64,000 nt of DNA from Cellulosimicrobium cellulans (GTDB lineage Bacteria > Actinomycetota > Actinomycetes > Actinomycetales > Cellulomonadaceae): contig NZ_BJNZ01000007.1 of NCBI RefSeq assembly GCF_006539945.1, positions 1 to 64,000 on the forward strand. Reading direction: 5' to 3'. The notes under the pieces were generated by a model, which saw only the letters and a program-made list of their open reading frames with translations, had not been told where the DNA came from and searched no databases. Position 1 is the first letter of the stretch. The number at the start of each line of letters is the position of its first letter. Both the position numbers and the translations under genes were made by a program. This document shows, in pieces, positions 33,310 through 42,063 of the stretch.

Positions 33310-35892
33310 GTGACCGACGTCGTCCCTGCCGTCCCGACGGCACCCACCGGCTCCCCGGAGCCGGCCACCTCGAAGCCCGCGGCCCAGGCACCGCGCAGCG
33401 CGCGCCCGGCACCCCCGCAGCCGCCCACGGTCTCGGAGCGCGTGCGCGCGCTGCACGCCCGCATGACGCTCGACGAGAAGCTCGCCCAGCTCGTGGGCTA
33501 CTGGCTCGACCAGAACGGCACCGTCGCCCCGATGCAGTCGGAGATGACGGCGGGCCAGCAGGACGGCGGCCGGCTCGCCGAGATCACGCGGCACGGCATG
33601 GGGCACTACACGCGCGTGTACGGCACGCGGCCCGTCGAGCCCGCGGAGCGCGCCGCGTGGCTGTGGGCGGAGCAGCGCCGCCTGAAGGCGGAGACGCGCC
33701 TCGGGATCCCCGCGATCGTGCACGAGGAGTGCCTCACGGGCCTCGCCGCGTGGCAGGCAGCGACGTACCCGACGCCGCTCGCGTGGGGCGCGTCGTTCGA
33801 CCCGGCGCTGGTCGAGGAGATGGCGCGCGAGGTCGGGGAGTCGATGCGCGCGCTCGGCGTGCACCAGGGCCTCGCGCCCGTGCTCGACGTCGTGCGCGAC
33901 CCGCGCTGGGGCCGCGTCGACGAGTGCGTGGGCGAGGACCCGTACCTCGTGGGCACGATCGGCACGGCGTACGTGCGCGGCCTCCAGGACGCGGGCGTGC
34001 ACGCGACGCTCAAGCACTTCGTCGGGTACTCGGGCTCGCGCGCCGGCCGCAACCACGCGCCCGTGAGCGCGGGGCCGCGCGAGCTCGCGGACGTCTACCT
34101 CCCGCCGTTCGAGATGGCCGTGCGCGACGGCGGCGCCCGGTCGGTCATGGCGTCGTACGTCGACATCGACGGCGTGCCGCTGCACGGCAGCACGGAGTAC
34201 CTCACCGAGATCCTGCGCGAGCGCTGGGGGTTCGACGGCGTCGTGGTCGCCGACTACTTCGGCGTCGCGTTCCTCGAGGTCATGCACCGTGTCGCGGCCG
34301 ACCGCGGGGAGGCCGCGGCGCAGGCGCTCGAGGCCGGCCTCGACGTCGAGCTGCCCACGGGCGACGCCTACCTCGCGCCGCTCGCGGAGCGCGTCCGCTC
34401 CGGCGCGCTGGACGAGGCGTGGGTCGACCGCGCCGTCCTGCGACTCCTCAACCAGAAGGAGGAGCTCGGCCTGCTCGACCCGGCGGCCTACGCCGACGAG
34501 CCGCCGACCGCGGTCGACCTCGACACCCCGCGGCAGCGCGCGACCGCGCGCCGCCTCGCGCAGGAGTCGCTCGTGCTCCTCGCGAACGACGGCGTGCTGC
34601 CGCTCCTGCGCGGACGGCGCGACAGCGCTGACGGTGCGGCGTCCGCCCCGCGGCGCGTCGCCGTCGTCGGGCCCAACGCGGACTCGTCCGAGGCGCTCAT
34701 GGGCTGCTACTCGTTCGTCAACCACGTGCTCGCGCACCACCCCGGCACCCCGGCGGGCATCGCGCTGCCGACCGTCCTGGAGTCGCTGCGCGACGCGCTC
34801 GCCCCGACCGGCGCCGAGGTGACGCACGTCGTCGGCTGCGCGGTCGACGGCGACGACGTGTCGGGGATCCCCGGGGCCGTGGACGCCGCGCGCGCCGCGG
34901 ACGTCGCCGTGGTCGTCGTCGGCGACGAGGCGGGCCTGTTCGGGCGCGGCACGGTCGGCGAGGGCAACGACGTGGAGTCGCTCGAGCTCCCGGGCGTGCA
35001 GCGGCGGCTCGTCGAGGAGGTCGTCGCCTCCGGGACGCCCGTCGTGCTCGTGCTGCTCACGGGCCGCCCGTACGCGATCGGCTGGGCGTTCGAGGACCAC
35101 GCGGGGACGGACGGTGCGGCGCCCGGTCGCCCGGCCGCCGTCGTGCAGGGCTTCTTCCCCGGCGAGGAGGGCGGCCGCGCGGTGGCCGACGTGCTCGTCG
35201 GCGCGGTGAACCCCTCGGGCCGCCTGCCCGTCTCGCTGCCCCGCGCGGGCGGCGCGCAGCCCTACACGTACCTCCACCCGGTGCTCGGCGGGCCGTCCGA
35301 CGTGACGTCCACCGACCCGACGCCGGTGCGGCCGTTCGGGTTCGGGCTCTCCTACACGCGGTTCGCGTACGCGGACCTGGCGGTCGACACGAGCGTCGCC
35401 GCGGGCGGCACGTTCGCTGCCTCGGTGACCGTGACCAACACGGGTGACGTCGCGGGGACGGACGTCGTGCAGCTCTACGCGCGCGACGTCGTGGGATCCG
35501 TGCCGCGCCCCGTCGCCCAGCTCCTCGGGTACGCGCGCGTCGACCTGGCTGCGGGCGCGTCGCGCCGCGTGACCTTCCGCGTCCCGACGACGCGCCTCGC
35601 GTTCTCCGACCGTCGCCTCGTGCGCGTGGTCGAGCCGGGCGACGTCGAGGTGTGGGTCGGGGCGCACGCCGGCGCGGTCGACGCCGCGCCCGGCACCGGC
35701 GACCTCGGGTCGACGACCGGCGGCGCGATCGTCAACGAGTCGGTGCCGGCCGAGCGCCGGGTCGTGCCCGGTGCTGCGACGGCGCGCGCGACGCTCGCCG
35801 TCACCGGGTCGGTGCACCGGGTCACGGCCGCGGACGAGCGGCTCGTCGCGGTCGAGGTCTCCGAGCGGGTCGAGGCGGGGGAGCGCGCATGA
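33310..35892 (+). CDS. Glycoside hydrolase family 3 protein
   Basis: An 860-residue cytoplasmic glycosidase (no signal peptide) with the GH3 N-terminal barrel, the C-terminal alpha/beta sandwich and a fibronectin-III-like domain at about 690-760 (VTVTNTGDVAGTDVVQLYARD). Landmarks are LAPVLDVVRDPRWGRVDEC, GEDPYLV, KHFVGY and the nucleophile Asp315 in VVVADYFGV. GH3 enzymes of this architecture are beta-glucosidases or beta-xylosidases. The GH43 partner and importer favour hydrolysis of imported xylo-oligosaccharides. The GTG start follows AAGGAGAAC. Confidence 0.92.
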   Translation: MTDVVPAVPTAPTGSPEPATSKPAAQAPRSARPAPPQPPTVSERVRALHARMTLDEKLAQLVGYWLDQNGTVAPMQSEMTAGQQDGGRLAEITRHGMGHYTRVYGTRPVEPAERAAWLWAEQRRLKAETRLGIPAIVHEECLTGLAAWQAATYPTPLAWGASFDPALVEEMAREVGESMRALGVHQGLAPVLDVVRDPRWGRVDECVGEDPYLVGTIGTAYVRGLQDAGVHATLKHFVGYSGSRAGRNHAPVSAGPRELADVYLPPFEMAVRDGGARSVMASYVDIDGVPLHGSTEYLTEILRERWGFDGVVVADYFGVAFLEVMHRVAADRGEAAAQALEAGLDVELPTGDAYLAPLAERVRSGALDEAWVDRAVLRLLNQKEELGLLDPAAYADEPPTAVDLDTPRQRATARRLAQESLVLLANDGVLPLLRGRRDSADGAASAPRRVAVVGPNADSSEALMGCYSFVNHVLAHHPGTPAGIALPTVLESLRDALAPTGAEVTHVVGCAVDGDDVSGIPGAVDAARAADVAVVVVGDEAGLFGRGTVGEGNDVESLELPGVQRRLVEEVVASGTPVVLVLLTGRPYAIGWAFEDHAGTDGAAPGRPAAVVQGFFPGEEGGRAVADVLVGAVNPSGRLPVSLPRAGGAQPYTYLHPVLGGPSDVTSTDPTPVRPFGFGLSYTRFAYADLAVDTSVAAGGTFAASVTVTNTGDVAGTDVVQLYARDVVGSVPRPVAQLLGYARVDLAAGASRRVTFRVPTTRLAFSDRRLVRVVEPGDVEVWVGAHAGAVDAAPGTGDLGSTTGGAIVNESVPAERRVVPGAATARATLAVTGSVHRVTAADERLVAVEVSERVEAGERA

Positions 35893-37481
35893 CCCTCGTC
35901 CCGAACCCGATCCTGCCCGGCTGCTTCCCCGACCCGTCGGTCTGCCGCGTCGGCGACGACTTCTACCTCGTCACCTCGACGTTCGAGTACCTGCCCGGCC
36001 TACCGGTGCTGCGCAGCCGCGACCTCGCGACGTGGGAGCACGTCGGGGACGTCGTGGACCGGTCCGGCCAGCTCGACTACGACGGCATCCGGTCGTCGGG
36101 CGGCCTGTACGCGCCGACGCTGCGCCACCACGACGGCACGTTCTGGCTCGTGTGCACGCTCGTGGACCCGGAGGACGACTCCCGCGGCGGCAACTTCGTC
36201 ATGACCGCGACCGACCCGGCCGGGCCGTGGTCCGACCCGGTGTGGCTGCGCGACGAGGACGGCGAGCGGGTGGCCGGGATCGACCCGTCGGTCTTCTTCG
36301 ACGACGACGGCCGCGCGTGGCTGCACGGGACCCGGCTCGCGGCCGAGCCGGAGTGGTTCCACCAGACCGAGGTGTGGGTGCGCGAGCTCGACCTCGCGAC
36401 GCTCACGCTGGTCGGCCCGGAGCACGTGGTGTGGACGGGCGCCGTGCGCGGCGCGGTGTGGGCCGAGGGGCCGCACCTGTACAAGGTCGACGGCACGTAC
36501 TACCTGCTCGCCGCCGAGGGCGGCACGGACTTCCACCACGCCGTGTCCGTCGCGCGCGCCTCCTCGGTCACCGGGCCGTACGAGGGCGACAAGGCCAACC
36601 CCGTGCTGACGCACCGCCACCTCGGGCGCGGCGTGGACGTCGTCGGCGTGGGCCACGCCGACCTGGTCGAGGCGCCCGACGGCTCGTGGTGGGCCGTGCT
36701 GCTCGCCATGCGCGTCTACGGCGGCTACCACTACCCGCTCGGGCGCGAGACGTTCCTCGTCCCCGTCGTGTGGGAGGACGGCTGGCCCGTCCTCGCGCCC
36801 GGTGAGGGCCGCGTGCCCGACGCCGTCGAGGTCCCGTTCGCGAGCGCGGCGCCCCGGACGGAGGTCCAGGGCGGGGCGAGCGGCGTCGTCCGCCCCGACG
36901 ACCCGCGCTGGACGGCGGTGCGCGCCCTCCCGCGGGACGTCGCGACACCGGCAGGCGAGGGCTGGGACCTGCCCGTGCGCCCGACGACGCTCGCCGAGCG
37001 AGGCGCGCCCGCGTTCCTCGGGGTGCGCCAGCAGCACCGCGACGTCGACGTGACGGTCACGCTGCGCGTGCCGGAGGTCGCGGGGGAGCGGGCGGGCGTC
37101 GTCGTGCGCCAGTCGGAGCGGGACCACGTGCGCCTGCTCGTCGACGGCGGGCCTGGGGACTCGCGGCGCGTCGTGGCCGTGCACCGACGTGGCGGCACGG
37201 ACGAGGTGGTCGGGGAGGCCGCGGTGAGCGCCGCGCCCGGGGAGCCGGTCGTCGTCGGGCTGCGCGTGCGCGGGCAGGAGTACGGGCTCGTCGCCGGTCC
37301 GGCGGGGGACGAGTCCCGGGGCTCGCTCGAGCTCGTCGCGACGGTGGACGGCCGCACGCTCGACAGCGCAGCGGCGGGCGGGTTCCTCGGGCTCTGGCTC
37401 GGGGTGCACGCGACGAGCGAGGGTCGGCCGACGGCGTCCGTCGTGCGCGTGGAGCGGTTCGCCTACGAGCCCGTGGTCTGA
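35889..37481 (+). CDS. Glycoside hydrolase family 43 (beta-xylosidase/arabinofuranosidase-like)
   Basis: A 530-residue inverting glycosidase without signal peptide. The five-bladed GH43 catalytic domain (1-310) shows the three acidic residues: general base Asp15 in CFPDPS, pKa modulator Asp132 in GIDPSVFF, and proton donor Glu193 in WAEGPHLY. The C-terminal region (about 320-530) is the beta-sandwich commonly attached to intracellular beta-xylosidases. It overlaps the GH3 gene by ATGA (35889-35892) and ends the operon. Activity on xylose- or arabinose-containing oligosaccharides is inferred from family. Confidence 0.92.
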   Translation: MTLVPNPILPGCFPDPSVCRVGDDFYLVTSTFEYLPGLPVLRSRDLATWEHVGDVVDRSGQLDYDGIRSSGGLYAPTLRHHDGTFWLVCTLVDPEDDSRGGNFVMTATDPAGPWSDPVWLRDEDGERVAGIDPSVFFDDDGRAWLHGTRLAAEPEWFHQTEVWVRELDLATLTLVGPEHVVWTGAVRGAVWAEGPHLYKVDGTYYLLAAEGGTDFHHAVSVARASSVTGPYEGDKANPVLTHRHLGRGVDVVGVGHADLVEAPDGSWWAVLLAMRVYGGYHYPLGRETFLVPVVWEDGWPVLAPGEGRVPDAVEVPFASAAPRTEVQGGASGVVRPDDPRWTAVRALPRDVATPAGEGWDLPVRPTTLAERGAPAFLGVRQQHRDVDVTVTLRVPEVAGERAGVVVRQSERDHVRLLVDGGPGDSRRVVAVHRRGGTDEVVGEAAVSAAPGEPVVVGLRVRGQEYGLVAGPAGDESRGSLELVATVDGRTLDSAAAGGFLGLWLGVHATSEGRPTASVVRVERFAYEPVV

Positions 37482-37529
37482 CTCGACGCTCCCGCGTGCG
37501 GGACGGTCCGGCGGGGCTACGGTCGGGGC

Positions 37530-39062
37530 ATGTCGAGCGAACGGACGCGCACCGAGGTGGACCTGCTGGGGCCGAAGGAGGTCCCGGCGGACGCGTACTA
37601 CGGCGTCCACACGGTGCGGGCGATGGAGAACTTCCGGATCTCGGGGACGACGGTGAGCGACGTCCCCGAGATGGTCCGGGGCATGGTCATGGTCAAGAAG
37701 GCGTCGGCGCTCGCGAACCGCGAGCTGCGGACGATCCAGCGCGACATCGCCGACGCGATCGTCACCGCGTGCGACCAGATCCTCGACCACGGGCGGTGCC
37801 TGGACCAGTTCCCCGTGGACGTGTTCCAGGGCGGCGCGGGCACGAGCGTCAACATGAACACCAACGAGGTCGTGGCGAACCTGGCGCTCGAGCTCGCCGG
37901 GTTCGAGAAGGGACGCTACGACGTCATCAACCCCAACGACCACGTCAACCGCTCGCAGTCGACCAACGACGCCTACCCCACGGGCTTCCGGCTCGCGGTC
38001 CACGAGCTCGTCGTGCGGCTCCAGCACGAGGTGCGGCGGCTCGAGCGCGCGTTCGACGAGAAGGCGTCGGAGTTCGCCGACGTCCTGAAGATGGGGCGCA
38101 CCCAGCTCCAGGACGCGGTCCCCATGAGCCTCGGCCAGGAGTTCGCGGGGTTCGCCGTGAACGTCGGGGAGGAGATCCGCCGGCTCGAGGTCGCGGGCGA
38201 GCTGCTGCTCGAGGTCAACCTCGGCGCGACGGCGATCGGCACCGGGCTGAACACGCCGCCGGGGTACCCGAAGGTCGCGACGCGACGCCTCGCCGAGGTG
38301 AGCGGGCTCCCGACGGTCCCGGCCGAGAACCTCGTGGAGGCGACGTACGACAACGGCGCCTACCTCGCGGTGCACTCCGCCCTCAAGCGGCTCGCGGCGA
38401 AGCTCTCGAAGATCTGCAACGACCTGCGCCTGCTCGCGTCCGGGCCGCGCGCGGGGCTGGGGGAGATCAACCTGCCCGAGCTCCAGGCCGGGTCGTCGAT
38501 CATGCCCGCCAAGGTGAACCCGGTGATCCCCGAGGTCGTCAACCAGGTGTGCTTCAAGGTCATGGGCAACGACGTGACCATCACCCACGCGGCCGAGGCC
38601 GGCCAGCTCCAGCTCAACGTCATGGAGCCGGGGCTCGCTCAGGCCATGTTCGAGTCGCTGCGCCTGCTCACCAACGCGTGCGTCGCGCTGCGCACCAAGT
38701 GCGTCATGGGCATCACGGCGAACGTCGAGGTGTGCCGCCGTCACGTGCTCGACTCGATCGGCATCGTCACGTACCTCAACGAGATCATCGGGCACCGCAA
38801 CGGCGACCTCGTGGGCGCCGAGGCCGCGCGCACCGGAGCCTCGGTGCGCGACATCGTCGTGGCGCACGGCCTGCTCACGCCCGAGCAGGTGGACGCGGTG
38901 CTGACGACCGAGAACTTCCTGCGCCCGCGCTACACGGGCCGCTACTACGACGTCGACGAGCGCGGCCTCCCCGACGGTGGGGACGAGGGCGACTCGTCAC
39001 GCGTCGTGGAGTCCGACGACGCCACGGGCGCGCCGCCCGAGCCCGAGCCGGAGAACGCCTGA
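37530..39062 (+). CDS. aspA: Aspartate ammonia-lyase
   Basis: A 510-residue enzyme converting L-aspartate to fumarate and ammonia. It has the fumarase/aspartase signature [11 protein letters not shown] near residue 320, together with [32 protein letters not shown] and [17 protein letters not shown]. The C-terminal 35 residues after the usual aspartase end form an acidic Glu/Pro/Asp tail ([18 protein letters not shown]). Fumarase C is the main alternative, but overall pattern and length favour aspartase. It is single and convergent with the TetR gene. Confidence 0.9.
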   Translation: MSSERTRTEVDLLGPKEVPADAYYGVHTVRAMENFRISGTTVSDVPEMVRGMVMVKKASALANRELRTIQRDIADAIVTACDQILDHGRCLDQFPVDVFQGGAGTSVNMNTNEVVANLALELAGFEKGRYDVINPNDHVNRSQSTNDAYPTGFRLAVHELVVRLQHEVRRLERAFDEKASEFADVLKMGRTQLQDAVPMSLGQEFAGFAVNVGEEIRRLEVAGELLLEVNLGATAIGTGLNTPPGYPKVATRRLAEVSGLPTVPAENLVEATYDNGAYLAVHSALKRLAAKLSKICNDLRLLASGPRAGLGEINLPELQAGSSIMPAKVNPVIPEVVNQVCFKVMGNDVTITHAAEAGQLQLNVMEPGLAQAMFESLRLLTNACVALRTKCVMGITANVEVCRRHVLDSIGIVTYLNEIIGHRNGDLVGAEAARTGASVRDIVVAHGLLTPEQVDAVLTTENFLRPRYTGRYYDVDERGLPDGGDEGDSSRVVESDDATGAPPEPEPENA

Positions 39063-39083
39063 CCGCGAGACCGGTCCGTCGGC

Positions 39084-39638
39084 TCACGACGCCGCGAAGG
39101 CACGCACCGCGCGCTCGACGGCGGGGCGCAGGTCGAGGCCGGGGTCGACGGTGAGCCGGTGCAGGAGCAGCCCGTCGCAGAGCCCCATGAGCGCCCGGGT
39201 CGCGGGCACCGGGTCGACGATGCCGACGGCGGTCACGATCCGCTCGGTCCACCGCTCGAACGCGCGACGCTGCTGCCGCAGAGGCTCGCCGAGCTCGGCG
39301 TCGCCCGCGAGCTCGAGGAAGAGCGCGTAGCGCGCCCGGGTGCGCGTGGCGAACGGGCCCGCCTGCACCTCGGTCATGGCGCACAGGCCGTCGACCAGCG
39401 CGTCGACGCCGGTGATCTCCGGCATCGATCCGGGGTCGAAGTCGGCGCGCTCGCGCTCGGCGATCCAGTCGACGACGCCGGCGAGGAGGGCTCGGCGCGT
39501 GCGGAACCAGTTCGACGTCGACCCCGGGGGGAGGCCTGCGCGCTGGTCGACCCGTGCGTGGCTCAGGGCACGCACGCCGTCCGCTCCGAGCACCTCCACG
39601 GCCGCGTCCAGCGCGCGTTCTCGGGTCGCTGCGGTCAT
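39084..39638 (-). CDS. TetR family transcriptional regulator
   Basis: A 184-residue regulator with the TetR helix-turn-helix at about 8-55 (AALEVLGADGVRAL-type helix, then HARVDQRAGLPPGSTSNWFRTRRALL). The C-terminal ligand domain is helical. It is divergent from an epoxide-hydrolase-like gene, and a perfect 18-bp palindrome 22 bp from its start is the likely shared operator. Confidence 0.9.
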   Translation of the reverse strand: MTAATRERALDAAVEVLGADGVRALSHARVDQRAGLPPGSTSNWFRTRRALLAGVVDWIAERERADFDPGSMPEITGVDALVDGLCAMTEVQAGPFATRTRARYALFLELAGDAELGEPLRQQRRAFERWTERIVTAVGIVDPVPATRALMGLCDGLLLHRLTVDPGLDLRPAVERAVRAFAAS

Positions 39639-39659
39639 GGACTCCCTCTCTCGACGGGT

Positions 39660-39677
39660 CTACTATGAACATAGTAG
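39660..39677. promoter_or_regulatory. TetR operator palindrome
   Basis: CTACTATG and CATAGTAG flank AA to give a perfect 18-bp dyad in the 62-bp divergent gap, AT-rich against the GC-rich background. TACTAT and its mirror could also serve as -10 boxes. Confidence 0.75.
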
Positions 39678-39700
39678 TCCGGCCGCACGAAGGAGTCGCC

Positions 39701-40714
39701 ATGGCTACGCCCCAGCCCCGTACCACCCGCCCCGCCGACGCCCGGGCCTGGTCGCCCCCTCTCCCGGACGCGCCGGGATTCGACCACCTCATGGTCGAGA
39801 CACCCGGCCTGCGCACGCACGTCGCGACCATCGGCACGGGCGACCCGGTCGTGCTGCTGCACGGCTTCCCCGAGCACTGGTGGCAGTGGCACGACGTCGC
39901 CCCCGTCCTCGCCGCCGCCGGACACCGCGTCCTGTGCCCGGACCTGCGCGGCGCCGGGTGGACCGCCGCGGACGACCCGCGGATCGAGCGCGAGACCCGG
40001 CTCCACGACCTGCTCGCCCTGCTCGACGCCCTCGGCGTCGAGCGCGCCGACCTCGTCTCCCACGACATGGGCGTCATCACCGCGATGCAGCTCTGCTACG
40101 ACCACCCCGAGCGCGTCCGCACCGCCGTGCAGCTGTCCGTCCCACCGGGCTTCTTCACCTTCAGCCCGCGGCTGCTGCCCGCCTTCCAGCACCTGCCGCC
40201 GTTCATCTGGCACCGGCCGGGCGCCTCGCTGCACGGGACGTTCTCCGCGCGGTACGCCGCCCGGCCGATGTCCGCGGCGACGGTCGACGCGCACCTCGCC
40301 CCGTTGCGCCGGCCCGAGGTCGACGCCGCGGTGCGGCCGCTCACGCGCCGGATGATCCTGCCCGAGGCGCTGCGGATCATGCGGGGCGCCTACCGGCGTC
40401 GGCGGCTCACGGTGCCGACCCTCGTCGTCTACGGCAGGCTCGACCACCCCACCACCGAGGACCTCATGGGGCGCATCTGCCGCCGTCCGGAGCGCTACGC
40501 CGACCGCATCGAGTTCGCGTGGGTGGAGGGCGCCGCGCACTTCATCACCGACGACGCGCCCGAGGCCGTCGCAGCGCTCGCGCTCGACTGGTTCGACCGC
40601 GCGGCGTGGGGGGCTCCCCGGTGCACGCTCAGGACCGGACGCGGACGGCCCGGAGGACGACGCCTACCGCCAGCACCGCCGTCCCCGCGGCGACGCTCGC
40701 GAGCGGGAGCGTGA
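39701..40714 (+). CDS. Alpha/beta hydrolase, epoxide hydrolase-like
   Basis: A 337-residue alpha/beta hydrolase. The oxyanion-hole motif LLHGFPEHWWQW and nucleophile Asp122 in VSHDMGV identify the epoxide hydrolase/haloalkane dehalogenase branch. GRLDHPT carries the catalytic acid and EGAAHFI the histidine. ATG follows GAAGGAG. The last 29 codons overlap the convergent APC permease gene (40629-40714) and encode an Arg/Pro/Gly-rich tail that is probably dispensable. The divergent TetR repressor likely controls it; the epoxide or ester substrate is unknown. Confidence 0.88.
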   Translation: MATPQPRTTRPADARAWSPPLPDAPGFDHLMVETPGLRTHVATIGTGDPVVLLHGFPEHWWQWHDVAPVLAAAGHRVLCPDLRGAGWTAADDPRIERETRLHDLLALLDALGVERADLVSHDMGVITAMQLCYDHPERVRTAVQLSVPPGFFTFSPRLLPAFQHLPPFIWHRPGASLHGTFSARYAARPMSAATVDAHLAPLRRPEVDAAVRPLTRRMILPEALRIMRGAYRRRRLTVPTLVVYGRLDHPTTEDLMGRICRRPERYADRIEFAWVEGAAHFITDDAPEAVAALALDWFDRAAWGAPRCTLRTGRGRPGGRRLPPAPPSPRRRSRAGA

Positions 40715-41885
40715 CGACGAGCGCGGCGCAGCCGACCACGCCGAGCACCGGCAGCGCACGCGGGTACAGCCGGTGCGGGGCGGACTGGCGCAGCGCCGAC
40801 AGGTTCGCCACGAGGTAGTAGACGAGCACCCCGAACGAGGAGAACCCGATCGCCCCCCGCAGGTCCGTCGTGAGCACGAGCACCACGACGACGGCTCCGA
40901 CCGCGAGCTCGGCCCGGTGCGGCACCCGGTGCACGGGGTGCACGGCCGCGAACCACCCGGGCAGGTCGCCCGTGCGCGCCATCGCGAGGCCCGTCCTGCT
41001 CACGCCCGCGAGCAGGGCGAGGAGGGCGCCGGCGCTCGCGGCGACGGCACCGACGGTCACGACCGGGCCGGCCCACGCCCACGACCCTGCCGCGACCGCG
41101 TCGGCGAGCGGCGCCCCGGACGCCGCGAGCCCGTCCGGTCCCAGCACCGCGAGCAGGGCCACCGCGACGACCGCGTAGAGCACGACGACGGCCCCGAGCG
41201 ACACGAGGACCGCGCGCGGGATCGTGCGGCGCGGGTCGCGCACCTCCTCGCCCAGCGTCGCGACGCGCGCGTACCCCGCGAACGCGAAGAACAGCAGCCC
41301 GGCGGACTGGAGGACGCCGTACCACTCGCCGTGCGCGCCGTCGGGGTCGAGCACCCCGGACCACGCGGGTGCCGTGCCCGCGAGGCTCGCGACGACGGCC
41401 GTCGCGATCGCGAGGAGCGCCACCGCGACGATCGCGCGCGCGAGCCGCGCCGTGCGCGTCATGCCCCGGTAGCCCACGGCCGTGAGCAGCACGACCGCCC
41501 CGGCGGCGACGGGGCGCTCCCACCCGGGCGGGGCGGCGTAGGCCGCGAGCACGAGCGCCATGGCCGCGCAGCTCGCCGTCTTCCCGACGACGAACCCCCA
41601 CCCGGCGACGTACCCCCACCAGGGGCCGAGGTGCTCGCGCCCGTACACGTACGTGCCGCCCGACGTGGGGTGCTGCGCCGCGAGCTGGGCCGACGACGTC
41701 GCGTTCGCGTACGCGACGACCGCCGCCAGGCCGAGCCCGACGAGCAGTCCCGTGCCCGCGGCGGCCGCCGCCGGGGCGAACGCGGAGAAGACGCCCGCGC
41801 CGATCATCGACGCGAGCCCGACGACGACGGCGTCCGTCGTGCCGAGGCGTCGCACGAGCGAGGGCCGGCCCGGGGTGGTGGTCAC
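40629..41885 (-). CDS. APC family amino acid permease
   Basis: A 418-residue transporter with about 11-12 hydrophobic segments. The family start VVGLASMIGAGVFSAFAPAA (helix 1 with the GAGVF unwound region) and TSGGTYVYGREHLGPWWGYVAGWGF are clear. It imports an amino acid or amine; specificity is not evident. The GTG at 41885 is preferred over a TTG seven codons upstream because it starts VTTTPGRPSL directly before helix 1. Its 3' end overlaps the convergent hydrolase by 86 bases. Confidence 0.9.
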   Translation of the reverse strand: MTTTPGRPSLVRRLGTTDAVVVGLASMIGAGVFSAFAPAAAAAGTGLLVGLGLAAVVAYANATSSAQLAAQHPTSGGTYVYGREHLGPWWGYVAGWGFVVGKTASCAAMALVLAAYAAPPGWERPVAAGAVVLLTAVGYRGMTRTARLARAIVAVALLAIATAVVASLAGTAPAWSGVLDPDGAHGEWYGVLQSAGLLFFAFAGYARVATLGEEVRDPRRTIPRAVLVSLGAVVVLYAVVAVALLAVLGPDGLAASGAPLADAVAAGSWAWAGPVVTVGAVAASAGALLALLAGVSRTGLAMARTGDLPGWFAAVHPVHRVPHRAELAVGAVVVVLVLTTDLRGAIGFSSFGVLVYYLVANLSALRQSAPHRLYPRALPVLGVVGCAALVVTLPLASVAAGTAVLAVGVVLRAVRVRS

Positions 41886-42063
41886 CCGGACAGCGTGCCA
41901 GGACAAGGTGTCCGGAAGGTGTCGACGCCCGTCCCGGGGAGTGGTCGGCGCGCCCTCCGGGAGCGGGTACAGTTCCCGCCGGTGTCCCGTTCCCGGTCGT
42001 CGTCGACCGGACCCGCCGCACGGGGAGACGGGCTGTCCGCTACGGCGAGGACGGCGGTGCAGG

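Noticed and set aside
41906-41906. TTG start for the APC permease at 41906
   Set aside because: The GTG at 41885 places the start right before the first helix and needs no extra residues.
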